Assembly (NCBI RefSeq): GCF_004297405.1
Contig: NZ_SCVC01000006.1
Coordinates: 434,001-498,000 of the forward strand
Origin: Reyranella sp.
GTDB lineage: Bacteria > Pseudomonadota > Alphaproteobacteria > Reyranellales > Reyranellaceae
Direction: 5' to 3'
Length of the DNA: 64,000 nucleotides
Position numbers and translations under genes: made by a program. The notes below the pieces were generated by a model that saw nothing but the letters and a program-made list of their open reading frames with translations, was not told where the DNA came from and made no database searches. Of the stretch, positions 40,062-48,916 are shown piece after piece (positions within the stretch are counted from its first letter, which is position 1; each line of letters starts with the position of its first letter).

Positions 40062-40858
40062 GCCGCCTCGCGCACCAGGATCTCGCGCACGGCAGCCTCG
40101 ACGTCAGGCTGGCGCATGAAGCTCTCGCCGATCAGGAAGGCCGACGCACCAACCTTGGCCATGCGTGCGAGATCGGCCGGCGAGCCGAGCCCGCTTTCAG
40201 CGACCAGCACGCGGTCGCGCGGCACCCGCGGCGCAAGCTGTTCGGTCGTGGCCAAATCGACGGCGAGCGTCTTGAGGTTGCGGTTGTTGACGCCGATCAG
40301 GTCGCTGTCGATGCGCAGCGCACGCTCGAGTTCGGCGGCGTCGTGCACCTCGACCAGCACGTCCATCTCCCAGCGATGGGCGAGCTTGGTGAGATCGGAC
40401 GCCATCTCGTCATCGAGGCAGGCCATGATCAGCAGGATGCAATCAGCGCCCAGCGCCCGTGCCTCGGCGACCTGATAGAGGTCGATCATGAAATCCTTGC
40501 GCAGGACCGGCAGGCCGCAGGCATTACGGGCCTGCACCAGGAACTCGTCCTTACCCTGGAAGTAAGGCTCGTCGGTCAGAACCGAAAGGCATGTTGCGCC
40601 GCCGCGTTCATAGGCGCGCGCGAGCGTCGGGGGATCGAAGTCCTCGCGGATCAGGCCCTTGCTCGGCGAGGCCTTCTTGATCTCGGCAATCAGCCCGTAT
40701 CGGCCCGACTTTATGGTGCGCTTCAGGGCAGCGGCGAAGCCGCGCGGTTTGTCGGCGCGCAACGCGGCGTCTTCCACTTCGGCGAGGGAGCGCTTGGCCT
40801 TGCAGGCTTCGACGTGGCGGCGCTTGTCGGCGACGATTTTCGTCAACGTGTCGCTCAT
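40058..40858 (-). CDS. trpC: Indole-3-glycerol phosphate synthase
   Basis: Closes the indole ring in tryptophan synthesis. A 266-residue TIM barrel with [19 protein letters not shown] around the catalytic lysines, [46 protein letters not shown] and [15 protein letters not shown]. It overlaps trpD by 4 bp and moaC by 4 bp (ATGA style), so the four genes are translationally coupled. There is no fused TrpF domain. Confidence 0.96.
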   Translation of the reverse strand: MSDTLTKIVADKRRHVEACKAKRSLAEVEDAALRADKPRGFAAALKRTIKSGRYGLIAEIKKASPSKGLIREDFDPPTLARAYERGGATCLSVLTDEPYFQGKDEFLVQARNACGLPVLRKDFMIDLYQVAEARALGADCILLIMACLDDEMASDLTKLAHRWEMDVLVEVHDAAELERALRIDSDLIGVNNRNLKTLAVDLATTEQLAPRVPRDRVLVAESGLGSPADLARMAKVGASAFLIGESFMRQPDVEAAVREILVREAA

Positions 40859-41880
40859 GCGCAGATCCTCTTCAGCGTCTCTAGTGCGGCCTTGGCCTTG
40901 CCGCTGTCGATTGCAGCGGCGGCAAGTGCCGCACCTTCCTTCAGGTCACGAGCCTTGCCCGCTACCATAATCGCCGCGGCGCTGTTCAGCACCACGATGT
41001 CCCGGAAGGCGTTCTTCTCGCCGGCCAGCACCTTATGAATGGCCTCGGCATTATGCGCCGGATCGCCACCTTTGAGGTCGGCGAGGGAGGCGCGCTTAAC
41101 ACCGATATCCTCGGGCGCGATCTCAATTTCGCTTACCTTGCCGTTCTCGAGCGACGCCGCCCAGCTCTTGGTGGTCGTGGTGAGCTCGTCCATGCCGTCC
41201 TGTCCATGTACGACCAATGCGCGCTCCAAGCCTAGCTGGCCCAACGCTTCGGCGACGGGCCGCAGCCAGCGGCGATCGAACACGCCGACGAGCTGGCGTT
41301 TAACGCCAGCGGGGTTCGATAGGGGACCGAGCAGGTTGAAGATCGTGCGCGAGGGTGCCAGTTCGACCCGCGGGCCGGCAACATTGCGCATGGCGCTGTG
41401 ATGGCGGGGTGCCATCAGGAAGCAGACCTTGGCCTCGACCAATGCCTTCTCGAGCGTCTCGATCGGCAGATCGAGATTGATGCCGAGTGCGTCCAGGACA
41501 TCGGCGGCCCCGGACTTGGAGGTGAAGGCGCGGTTGCCGTGCTTGGCGACGGGCACGCCAGCGCCGGCCACGACCAGGGCGGAGCAGGAGGAGACATTGT
41601 AGGTACCGTGGTGGTCGCCGCCGGTGCCCACGATATCGATGGCGCCGTCGGGCGCACGTACGCGCAGCATCTTGGCGCGCAGCACGCGGGCACCGCCGGC
41701 CAGCTCCTCGGCCGTCTCGCCGCGCACCTTGAGCCCCATCAGGAAGGCCCCCATCTGTGCCGGCGTGGCGTCGCCGCTGGTCATGATGTCGAAGGCGCGC
41801 TCTGCCTCGTCGATGCCGAGCGGCTCGCCATTGCCTACCTTGGCCAGAAGGCCCCGAAAATCGTCGATATCGCCACTCAC
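40855..41880 (-). CDS. trpD: Anthranilate phosphoribosyltransferase
   Basis: Transfers phosphoribose to anthranilate in tryptophan synthesis. The 341-residue protein shows the PRPP and anthranilate sites [55 protein letters not shown] and [12 protein letters not shown]. The start is a GTG at 41880 without a clear ribosome-binding site. In many alphaproteobacteria trpG lies immediately upstream; here trpG is at 46468-47073 and an efflux cassette on the other strand separates the two. Confidence 0.96.
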   Translation of the reverse strand: MSGDIDDFRGLLAKVGNGEPLGIDEAERAFDIMTSGDATPAQMGAFLMGLKVRGETAEELAGGARVLRAKMLRVRAPDGAIDIVGTGGDHHGTYNVSSCSALVVAGAGVPVAKHGNRAFTSKSGAADVLDALGINLDLPIETLEKALVEAKVCFLMAPRHHSAMRNVAGPRVELAPSRTIFNLLGPLSNPAGVKRQLVGVFDRRWLRPVAEALGQLGLERALVVHGQDGMDELTTTTKSWAASLENGKVSEIEIAPEDIGVKRASLADLKGGDPAHNAEAIHKVLAGEKNAFRDIVVLNSAAAIMVAGKARDLKEGAALAAAAIDSGKAKAALETLKRICA

Positions 41881-41943
41881 CGGAAGAACACCGTGTTGAT
41901 TTGCCCCTTGCCGGTCCAGCCGGCGGGCGCGAAGCTATATCAC

Positions 41944-42144
41944 ATGGCTCAAGAACTCATCCTCAAGGTCACCGGCATGGATTGCGACGGCTGCGTAAAG
42001 GCTGTCACGCGTGCCGCGACCGGCGCAGGTACCGCGCCTCTCTCCGTCGACCTCAAGAGCGGGGAGATGCGTCTCCCGGCGGAGGCCGACGTGCCCGCCA
42101 TCACCAAGGCGATCCAGCGCGCGGGCTTTGGCGTCGCAAGCTGA
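41944..42144 (+). CDS. Heavy-metal-associated (HMA) domain protein, CopZ-like
   Basis: A 66-residue single HMA domain. The metal-binding loop GMDCDGC carries Cys14 and Cys17, after the first beta strand (ELILKVTG), and the rest fits the ferredoxin-like fold. Such proteins carry Cu(I) or related metals to ATPases or regulators. No copper ATPase is nearby; its neighbours are divergent trpD (63 bp) and marR (102 bp downstream). I start at the ATG at 41944; the longer open frame from 41398 is antisense to trpD. A role as a free metal chaperone is inferred from the motif alone. Confidence 0.8.
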   Translation: MAQELILKVTGMDCDGCVKAVTRAATGAGTAPLSVDLKSGEMRLPAEADVPAITKAIQRAGFGVAS

Positions 42145-42197
42145 GCGACCAGCCATAACAAACTGAATCAATTGGTAATTTCCTCTAAGTGTCGCTG

Positions 42198-42226
42198 CTT
42201 GCAAATATAATAAGCAAGCTTATATT
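42198..42226 (+). promoter_or_regulatory. AT-rich promoter with palindromic operator in front of marR
   Basis: A perfect inverted repeat AATATAA-N9-TTATATT (42204-42226) overlaps another, CTTGC-N11-GCAAG (42198-42218). A promoter with TTGCAA (42199-42204), 16-bp spacing and TATATT (42221-42226) fits inside, so a bound dimer would block polymerase. The location 20 bases before the marR start codon suggests autoregulation of the marR-emrA-emrB cassette. Confidence 0.55.
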
Positions 42227-42246
42227 AAGTGACCTTAGGAGAAGCC

Positions 42247-42714
42247 ATGGAACTGCCCGAGCGCAATGTTGCCTTCCTGCTGCACGACGTGGCCCGGCTC
42301 ATGCGCAAGCGCTTCGAGCAAAACGCGCGAGACCTCGGGCTGACGCGCTCGCAGTGTCAGGTGCTGGCTCACCTGGCGCGCAACGAGGGCATCCAGCAAA
42401 GCGGGCTAGCCGATATCCTCGAAGTCGAACCCATTACGCTGACGCGCCTGCTCGACCGGCTGGAGGAAATGGGCCTGGTGGAGCGCCGGGCACATCCGAC
42501 CGACCGACGCATCCGCCAGCTTCACCTCACCGACAAGGCGCCTCCGCTGCTTGGCGAGATCTTCGCCGTCGGCGCCGTGACGCGCGGCGAGGCCCTTGAA
42601 GGCGTGAGCGAAGAAGATCGCGACCGGCTGTTCGCCATCCTGTCCAGCATGAAGGGAAACCTTCTCGGCAGGCTGACGACGAACGCCGGCGACAGGAGAG
42701 CGAGCAATGGCTGA
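42247..42714 (+). CDS. MarR family transcriptional regulator
   Basis: A winged-helix dimeric regulator of the type that represses drug-efflux genes until a ligand binds. The 155-residue protein contains LTRSQCQVLAHLARNEG, the recognition helix region IQQSGLADILEVEPITLTRL and the wing VERRAHPTDRRIRQLHLT. The ATG at 42247 follows AGGAGA; the extra six residues upstream in frame are ignored. It overlaps emrA by 8 bp, and a palindromic operator lies just upstream, so it very likely controls its own operon. Confidence 0.92.
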   Translation: MELPERNVAFLLHDVARLMRKRFEQNARDLGLTRSQCQVLAHLARNEGIQQSGLADILEVEPITLTRLLDRLEEMGLVERRAHPTDRRIRQLHLTDKAPPLLGEIFAVGAVTRGEALEGVSEEDRDRLFAILSSMKGNLLGRLTTNAGDRRASNG

Positions 42715-43861
42715 TAGAAATTCCTTCCGGCGCACTGACCTCGTCGACGAGGTTCCGGCGCCCGAACCGGCTCTCGCGACACCCCCGGCACGCGTGTCAA
42801 TTCTCTCCAGGCTGAAACTGCGCCGACCGCAAAACCTGCGTCGTTTCCTACTGACGCTCGGGCCGGCCCTCGTACTTGCAGCCGGAATATTCGTCTACAT
42901 GACGGGCGGACGCTACGTGTCGACCGACAATGCGTATGTCCATGCTGGCAAGCTGACGGTCGCCACCGATGTGTCCGGGATCGTGGCCAACGTCGCCGTT
43001 CACGAGAGCCAGAGGGTCGAGAAGGGGGATGTCCTGTTCACCCTCGACCAGGAACCGTTCCGGATCGCTCTGGCAGGTGCGGAGGCCAATCTCGGCAGTG
43101 TGCGCAACCAGATCACCACCCAACAGGCGACCTATCGCCAGAAGGTGGCGCAGATCGAGCAGGCCAAGACCGATGTCGGCTTCTACGAGACCACGGCCCA
43201 GCGCCAGCAGGACCTGCTGAAGCGCGGCGTGTCGGCACAAGCGACCTTCGACCAGGCCAAGCGCGACCTCGATGCGGCACGCGAACGCTTCAGCATGGCG
43301 CAGCACGACGCCGAGGCGGCGCTCGCTCAACTCGGCGGCAATGCCAATGGACGGATCGAGGACCACCCCAATTTCCTTGCTGCACAAGCGCAGGTCGACA
43401 AGGCGCGCCGCGATCTCACGCGCACCACCGTCGTGGCACCCATCCCAGGCATCGTGACCAATGTCGATGCGCTGCAGGTCGGCGAGTATCTGCCAGCAGG
43501 GCAGGCGGCATTCAGCCTCGTTTCCTCGGCCGATGTCTGGGTCGAAGCGAATCCCAAGGAGTCCGATCTCACCTATCTGAAACCCGGTGCGATCGCGAGT
43601 ATCACCATCGACGCTTATCCGGGTCGCGAATGGCACGGCACGGTGACGAGCCTCGCACCGGCGACGGGCGCGGAGTTCTCGGTCCTGCCGCCGCAGAACG
43701 CCACGGGTAACTGGGTGAAGGTGGTGCAGCGCGTGCCGATCCGTCTCAAGGTCGAGATGCCGGCCGATGCACCGCCGCTGCGCACCGGCATGAGCGCCTA
43801 TGTCGAGATCGACACCGGCCATCAGCGTCAGATTGCAGACCTGTTCAGCGGCGCCCGGTAG
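42707..43861 (+). CDS. emrA: HlyD/EmrA family membrane fusion protein
   Basis: The periplasmic adaptor of a tripartite drug exporter. The 384-residue protein has an N-terminal membrane anchor (about 46-66, after a ~45-residue cytosolic tail), then the biotinyl-lipoyl half-motif STDNAYVHAGKLTVATDVSG. A long coiled-coil hairpin (about 120-215) follows, then the second lipoyl half (TVVAPIPGIVTNVDALQVGE) and a beta-barrel domain. It overlaps marR and is followed by emrB, the classical emrRAB order. Confidence 0.92.
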   Translation: MADRNSFRRTDLVDEVPAPEPALATPPARVSILSRLKLRRPQNLRRFLLTLGPALVLAAGIFVYMTGGRYVSTDNAYVHAGKLTVATDVSGIVANVAVHESQRVEKGDVLFTLDQEPFRIALAGAEANLGSVRNQITTQQATYRQKVAQIEQAKTDVGFYETTAQRQQDLLKRGVSAQATFDQAKRDLDAARERFSMAQHDAEAALAQLGGNANGRIEDHPNFLAAQAQVDKARRDLTRTTVVAPIPGIVTNVDALQVGEYLPAGQAAFSLVSSADVWVEANPKESDLTYLKPGAIASITIDAYPGREWHGTVTSLAPATGAEFSVLPPQNATGNWVKVVQRVPIRLKVEMPADAPPLRTGMSAYVEIDTGHQRQIADLFSGAR

Positions 43862-43894
43862 GCATCGGACCTAGCCATGTTCAGATCGAGCTCT

Positions 43895-43958
43895 GCCGGG
43901 GGCGCGCCACTCCAGTGGCGCGGTCATGATCGCGCCGCTGGAGTGGCGCGCCCCCGGC
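43895..43958. repeat. 64-nt near-perfect palindrome between emrA and emrB
   Basis: Bases 43895-43915 pair perfectly with 43938-43958 (21 bp). Inside, 43917-43922 (GGCGCG) pairs with 43931-43936, and the centre is the palindrome TCATGA; only a T-G and a G-T position break full symmetry. The palindrome ends one base before the emrB ATG at 43960 and takes the place of a ribosome-binding site. It could be a regulatory hairpin or a dispersed REP-like repeat. No second copy is seen in this window. Confidence 0.9.
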
Positions 43959-43959
43959 C

Positions 43960-45480
43960 ATGACAACGACCACCCCACGTCACGTCGTGCTGCTGACGCT
44001 TTGCGTCATGCTGGCCACGATCATGCAGGCGCTGGATACGACCATCGCCAACGTGGCGTTGCCCTATATGCAGGGCTCGCTGTCGGCGACGACTGACCAG
44101 ATCAACTGGGTGCTGACGTCCTACATCGTGGCTGCCGCCATCGCGACGCCGGTCACCGGCTTCCTCGAACAACGACTCGGCCGCAAGCGATTGTTCCAGA
44201 TCGCGGTTGCAGGCTTCACTGGCGCATCCGTCCTGTGCGGCATTGCAACTTCGCTGCCCGAGATGGTGCTGTTCCGTCTCTTGCAGGGTCTGTTCGGCGC
44301 TTCACTGGTGCCGCTCTCGCAGGCTGTGCTGCTCGACTCCTATCCGAAGGAGAAGCATGGCTCGGCGATGGCCATGTGGGGCATCGGCGTGATGGTCGGT
44401 CCGATCCTGGGGCCGACACTCGGCGGCTGGCTGACCGAAGTCTACAATTGGCGCTGGGTCTTCTACATCAACGTGCCGATCGGTATCCTGACGTTCCTGG
44501 GCCTGTCCGCATACCTCTCCGAAACGGAGACCCGCAAAGGCGGCTTCGACTGGTTCGGCTTTGCCATGCTCAGCATCGCCATCGGCTCGTTCCAGACGAT
44601 GCTCGACCGCGGTGAGCAGTTGGACTGGTTCTCCTCGACCGAGATCGTGATCGAAGCGGTGCTGGCGGCGCTCGCCTTCTACTTGTTCCTGGTCCAGACA
44701 TTCACGGTGAAGCAGCCGTTCATCGATCCAGCGATCTTCAAGGATCGCAATCTCTCCGTCGGCCTCTGCTTCATCTTCGTGGTTGGTATCATCCTGCTGG
44801 CATCGCTGGCGTTGATCACGCCCTATCTGCAGAACCTGATGGGCTATCCGGTGATCACGGCAGGTATGGTCCTTGCGCCGCGCGGCATCGGCACGATGTT
44901 CGCCATGATGCTGGTCGGCCGGATCATCAACCGGGTCGATCCGAGAATACTGCTGGTCGTCGGCCTGCTGATCACGGCCGCAGTTCTGTGGGAGATGACC
45001 CGCTTCACGCCCAACATCTCGGAGTGGACCTTGATCCGCACCGGCGTGCTGCAGGGCATGGGGCTCGGATTCATGTTCGTGCCGCTCTCGACGATCACTT
45101 TTGCGACTTTGCCGCCGCATCTGCGCACGCAGGGCACGGCGCTCTACAGCCTGATGCGCAATATCGGCTCGAGCATTGGCATCTCGTTGGTGATCTTCCT
45201 GCTGACGCGTAATACGCAGCTCGTCCACGCCGAGCTGGTAGGGCATGTGACGCCGTTCAACGATGCACTCGGCCAGATCGGCCCATCGCATTTCTGGAAC
45301 ATGGCGACGACGGTCGGTAAGGCAGCACTTAATGCCGAAGTCACCAGGCAGGCGAGCGTCGTGGCCTATGCCAACGACTTCAAGCTGATGATGCTGGTGG
45401 CGCTGGTTGCCTTGCCGCTGGTGCTTCTGCTGAAGAAAGCCAAGGGGCCTAGTGACGGCCACGCGGCGGTGCTGGAGTAA
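43960..45480 (+). CDS. emrB: DHA2 family drug efflux MFS transporter (EmrB-like)
   Basis: The inner-membrane pump of the EmrAB system, a proton antiporter for hydrophobic drugs. The 506-residue protein has about 14 helices with QALDTTIANVALPYMQGSL in the first, the MFS motif RLGRKRLF after the second, and motif C-like GPILGPTLGGWL in the fifth. There is no Shine-Dalgarno site: the 64-nt palindrome directly precedes the ATG, so translation may depend on melting of this hairpin. An outer-membrane TolC partner is not encoded here. Confidence 0.93.
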   Translation: MTTTTPRHVVLLTLCVMLATIMQALDTTIANVALPYMQGSLSATTDQINWVLTSYIVAAAIATPVTGFLEQRLGRKRLFQIAVAGFTGASVLCGIATSLPEMVLFRLLQGLFGASLVPLSQAVLLDSYPKEKHGSAMAMWGIGVMVGPILGPTLGGWLTEVYNWRWVFYINVPIGILTFLGLSAYLSETETRKGGFDWFGFAMLSIAIGSFQTMLDRGEQLDWFSSTEIVIEAVLAALAFYLFLVQTFTVKQPFIDPAIFKDRNLSVGLCFIFVVGIILLASLALITPYLQNLMGYPVITAGMVLAPRGIGTMFAMMLVGRIINRVDPRILLVVGLLITAAVLWEMTRFTPNISEWTLIRTGVLQGMGLGFMFVPLSTITFATLPPHLRTQGTALYSLMRNIGSSIGISLVIFLLTRNTQLVHAELVGHVTPFNDALGQIGPSHFWNMATTVGKAALNAEVTRQASVVAYANDFKLMMLVALVALPLVLLLKKAKGPSDGHAAVLE

Positions 45481-45495
45481 CGCACTCCAGCCAGC

Positions 45496-46461
45496 TCACT
45501 CGATCTTCACACCTGCATCCTGGACGATCTTGCGCCACTTGGTATTCTCGATGGCGATGTAGGCCTCGAACTCCTGGCGCGATTCCTTGGCGGGTACGAA
45601 GGAGAGGCTCTTCATCTTCTCGAGAACCGCAGGATCCTTGAGGATGCGCATCACCTCGGCGCTGATCTTGTCGAGGATCGGCTCGGGCGTGCGCGCCGGC
45701 GCGGAGAGGCCGATCCAGCCGACAGCGACCACACCGTAGATGCCTTGCTCGGCGACCGTAGGCAGGTCGGGAAGGAAGGGCGAGCGGCGTTCGTCGGCGA
45801 TGCCGATGGCCTTCACCTTGCCCGCCCGGACCGGACCGACTGCACCCGGGATGGCATCGGACAGGAGCTGGATGTCGCCGCTCTGCAATGCGAGTTGCGC
45901 CTCGGCATTTCCCTTGAAGGGCACGTGCATGAGCTTGATACCGGCCGCGCTCTTCAGCATCTCTACGGCGAGGTGGCTGGCCGAGCCGTTCCCGGAGGAG
46001 CCGTAGTTGAGGTCGGCGCCGGCCTTTGCTTTGGCAACGAGATCGGCGACGGAGCCGATGCCGCTCTTCAGGCTGGTCATCAGCACCTGCGGCGTCAGCC
46101 CGATATTGGCGATCGGCGCGAAGTCCTTCTGCGGATCGTAGGGCAGCTTCGGATAGAGCGCCGGGCTGATGCCGTGGGTGGAGATCGTCACCATCAGCAA
46201 GGTGTAGCCGTCGGGCGTGGCCTTGGCCGCGACGTCAGCGCCGATCTGGCCGCCGGCGCCGGGACGGTTCTCGGCGATGACCTGCTGGCCCAGCGACTTG
46301 GTGAGCTGATCGGCCATCAGGCGCGCCAGGATGTCGGTCGCTTGCCCGGCGGGGAACGGCACGATGATGCGGATCGGCTTGGTGGGCCACGTTTGTGCTA
46401 GGGCCGCCGGGGCGACGGCAGCGGAGGTAGACGAAAGGAGGAAGAGCCGACGATTGAACAT
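45496..46461 (-). CDS. Bug/TctC family tripartite tricarboxylate-type periplasmic binding protein
   Basis: A 321-residue extracytoplasmic receptor. The N terminus is a signal with a twin-arginine-like NRRLFLLSS core and an ALA-Q cleavage site, followed by WPTKPIRIIVPFPAGQATD, the phosphate-like loop of Bug receptors, and PDGYTLLMV. No TctA/TctB membrane partners are in the window, as is usual for orphan Bug proteins. It starts 6 bp after trpG on the same strand, so the two may share a transcript. The ligand is unknown. Confidence 0.9.
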   Translation of the reverse strand: MFNRRLFLLSSTSAAVAPAALAQTWPTKPIRIIVPFPAGQATDILARLMADQLTKSLGQQVIAENRPGAGGQIGADVAAKATPDGYTLLMVTISTHGISPALYPKLPYDPQKDFAPIANIGLTPQVLMTSLKSGIGSVADLVAKAKAGADLNYGSSGNGSASHLAVEMLKSAAGIKLMHVPFKGNAEAQLALQSGDIQLLSDAIPGAVGPVRAGKVKAIGIADERRSPFLPDLPTVAEQGIYGVVAVGWIGLSAPARTPEPILDKISAEVMRILKDPAVLEKMKSLSFVPAKESRQEFEAYIAIENTKWRKIVQDAGVKIE

Positions 46462-46467
46462 TCGGCG

Positions 46468-47073
46468 TTAGGCTGCCTTCTTCTTGTTCTGCTGGCTCGG
46501 ATGGTCGCCGGCAATCTTCAGGAAGTTCTCGAGGATCTTGTGGCCGTGCTCCGAGGCAATGCTCTCGGGGTGGAACTGCACGCCATGGATCGGCAGGGTC
46601 TTGTGGCGCAGGCCCATGATGATCTCGCCGGTCTCGGCGGTGACTTCGAGGTCCTTGGGAAAATCCTTCCGGTCGACGATCAGCGAATGGTAACGCGTCG
46701 CCTGGAAAGGCGAGGGCACGTCCTCGAACACGCTCTGGTTCTTGTGCTGTACGCCCGACAGCTTGCCGTGCATCGGCGTCGGTGCACGCACGACCTTGCC
46801 GCCGAACACCTGGCCGATCGCCTGATGGCCGAGGCAGACACCGAACAGCGGCACCTGATCCTTGGCGGCGGCCTTGATGAGGTCCAAGCAGATGCCCGCT
46901 TCATTGGGCGTGCAGGGGCCCGGCGACAGCACGATGCCGGCCGGCTTCAGCGCCAGCGCCTCGTCGACCGTGATCTGGTCGTTCCGATGCACGACGCAGT
47001 GCGCGCCGAGATCGCCCAGGAAATGGACGAGGTTGTAGGTGAAGCTGTCGTAGTTATCGATCAGGAGAAGCAT
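46468..47073 (-). CDS. trpG: Anthranilate synthase component II (glutamine amidotransferase)
   Basis: Supplies ammonia from glutamine to TrpE for anthranilate formation; related proteins can also serve PabB in folate synthesis. A 201-residue class I amidotransferase with the triad Cys80 ([11 protein letters not shown]), His168 and Glu170 (QFHPESI), plus [12 protein letters not shown]. No trpE or pabB lies next to it. Its neighbours are an acyl-CoA synthetase (upstream) and a Bug receptor (6 bp downstream). It is about 4.6 kb away from trpD, which it would normally precede directly. Confidence 0.94.
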   Translation of the reverse strand: MLLLIDNYDSFTYNLVHFLGDLGAHCVVHRNDQITVDEALALKPAGIVLSPGPCTPNEAGICLDLIKAAAKDQVPLFGVCLGHQAIGQVFGGKVVRAPTPMHGKLSGVQHKNQSVFEDVPSPFQATRYHSLIVDRKDFPKDLEVTAETGEIIMGLRHKTLPIHGVQFHPESIASEHGHKILENFLKIAGDHPSQQNKKKAA

Positions 47074-47095
47074 GGTGGGATATTAGCGGTTTTCC

Positions 47096-48787
47096 TCAGC
47101 CTTGCACCAGTTCCGGGAAATCCTCTTCCCTGAATTCGCCCGGCCCGCGCTGATTTTCTGAGGCCCGTTTCTCTTCGTCGCGGCGCAGCTCAACTCGCCG
47201 GATCTTGCCGGAGATGGTCTTGGGCAGGTCGGCGAACTCGATGCGGCGGATGCGCTTGAAAGGAGCCAGTCGGCCGCGCAAGTGGCGGAAGATCGAGAGC
47301 GCGGTCTCGCGGTCGGGTTTGCCGCTCGCCGTCAGCATCACATAAGCCTTCGGCACCGCGAGCCGTACGGGATCAGGCGCCGGCACGACGGCGGCCTCGG
47401 CCACGGCAGGATGCTCGATCAATACACTTTCAAGCTCGAACGGGCTGATGCGGTAATCCGAGGCTTTGAACACATCGTCGGCGCGGCCGACATAGGTGAG
47501 GTAACCGTCGGCATCGCGCGAGGCGACGTCGCCGGTGCGGTAGACCTCGCCGGCGATGGCCGCGATCGATCCGTCCTCTTGCTGGTAGCCGCGCATGAGA
47601 GCGGCCGGCCGCTGGTCGAGCGCGATGCAGATCTCGCCTTCCTCGGCGTCCCTATCGTCGGCATCGAGCAGGCGGATCTTGTAGCCGGGCAGGGGACGGC
47701 CCATCGAGCCGGGCTTCACCGGCTGGCCGGGCGGATTGCCGACCTGCGTCGTGGTCTCGGTCTGGCCGTAGAAATCGCGGATCGTGAGACCCCAAGCCTT
47801 CTCGACCTGCTCGATCACCTCCGGGTTCAGCGGCTCGCCGGCGGCCAGCACTTCGCGCAGCTTGGTCTTGCGGGCCTTCAGGTCTTCCTGGATCAGCATG
47901 CGCCAGACGGTGGGCGGCGCACAGAGCGTCGTGACCTCGTTGGCGACGACGGCATCCAGCAGATAGCGCGCGTTGAAGCGCGGCTGGTTGGTGATGAAGA
48001 TCGTGGCGCCGGCGATCCACGGCGCGAAGAAGCAGCTCCAGGCATGCTTGGCCCAGCCCGGCGAGGAGATGTTGAGGTGGACGTCGCCCGGCTGCAGGCC
48101 GAGCACATAGATCGTCGTGAGATGGCCCACGGGATAGCTGCGGTGGGAATGCAGCACCAGCTTGGGTTTCGCCGTGGTTCCCGACGTGAAGTAGAGCAGC
48201 ATCGGATCGTCGGCCTGCGTAACGCCGTCAGGCGTGAAAGCGGCGGGCGAGTCGAGCAACTTGGAATAGGCGTGCCAGCCCTCAGGCGCGTCGCCGACGG
48301 CAATGCGTGTCAGGCTGGGATCGAAACCTTCAAACTTGGCCGCTTCGCCAGCGGCCGCCACGATGTGGCGGGCACGGCCGCGCTCGAAGCGGTCGGCGAG
48401 ATCGATTGGGGTGAGGAGGGTCGTCGCCGGAATGACGACGGCGCCGAGTTTCATGGCCGCCAGCATCATCTCCCAGAGCGGCGCCACATTACCGAGCATC
48501 AACAGGATACGGTCGCCACGCTTCACGCCCAGCGCCCGCAAGCCGTTGGCCACGCGGTTCGAACGTTCCGACAGCTCGGCGAAGGTAAGGCTGGCCGCGC
48601 CATCGCCGACGATCTTGAGGGCGACACGATTGGCAGCCTCGCCACGCGCCAACTCGGCGTCGAACCAGTCGAGCGCCCAGTTGAACTGGTCGAGCTCAGG
48701 CCAGCGGAAATCGCGGTAGGCCGCGTCGTAGTCGCCACGCTTGGCCAACAAGAACTCTCGCGCCGCCTTGTACGCCTCTACACCCAT
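47096..48787 (-). CDS. AMP-dependent acyl-CoA synthetase (benzoate- or medium-chain acid-CoA ligase-like)
   Basis: Activates a carboxylic acid to its CoA thioester via an acyl-adenylate. The 563-residue ANL-family enzyme shows the P-loop LLYFTSGTTAKPKLVLHSH, the YGQTETTTQVG adenylate motif, YRTGDVASRDADGYLTYVGR and the C-terminal catalytic lysine in KTISGKIRR. The pattern, including LNISSPGWAKHAWSCFFAPW, resembles acetyl/propionyl and medium-chain ACS members more than long-chain FadD. The true acid is unknown. It ends 22 bp before trpG. Confidence 0.88.
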   Translation of the reverse strand: MGVEAYKAAREFLLAKRGDYDAAYRDFRWPELDQFNWALDWFDAELARGEAANRVALKIVGDGAASLTFAELSERSNRVANGLRALGVKRGDRILLMLGNVAPLWEMMLAAMKLGAVVIPATTLLTPIDLADRFERGRARHIVAAAGEAAKFEGFDPSLTRIAVGDAPEGWHAYSKLLDSPAAFTPDGVTQADDPMLLYFTSGTTAKPKLVLHSHRSYPVGHLTTIYVLGLQPGDVHLNISSPGWAKHAWSCFFAPWIAGATIFITNQPRFNARYLLDAVVANEVTTLCAPPTVWRMLIQEDLKARKTKLREVLAAGEPLNPEVIEQVEKAWGLTIRDFYGQTETTTQVGNPPGQPVKPGSMGRPLPGYKIRLLDADDRDAEEGEICIALDQRPAALMRGYQQEDGSIAAIAGEVYRTGDVASRDADGYLTYVGRADDVFKASDYRISPFELESVLIEHPAVAEAAVVPAPDPVRLAVPKAYVMLTASGKPDRETALSIFRHLRGRLAPFKRIRRIEFADLPKTISGKIRRVELRRDEEKRASENQRGPGEFREEDFPELVQG

Positions 48788-48916
48788 TGCCTTGCCTCGT
48801 TCGTTTCCACCTTGCTTGCACTGATCCTGAGCCGAATGAGGGGCTGCATCAAGAAAAGCGCACTACTCCCGTTCCACCGTCGAGCGTAGGGTGCGGCCAA
48901 CGAGAAAAGAACCGCC

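Noticed and set aside
44302-45462. Minus-strand open frame opposite emrB
   Set aside because: His/Gln/Arg/Asp-rich shadow of a transporter gene.
47282-48889. 535-codon plus-strand open frame opposite the acyl-CoA synthetase
   Set aside because: No domain and biased composition; the minus-strand enzyme has all ANL motifs.
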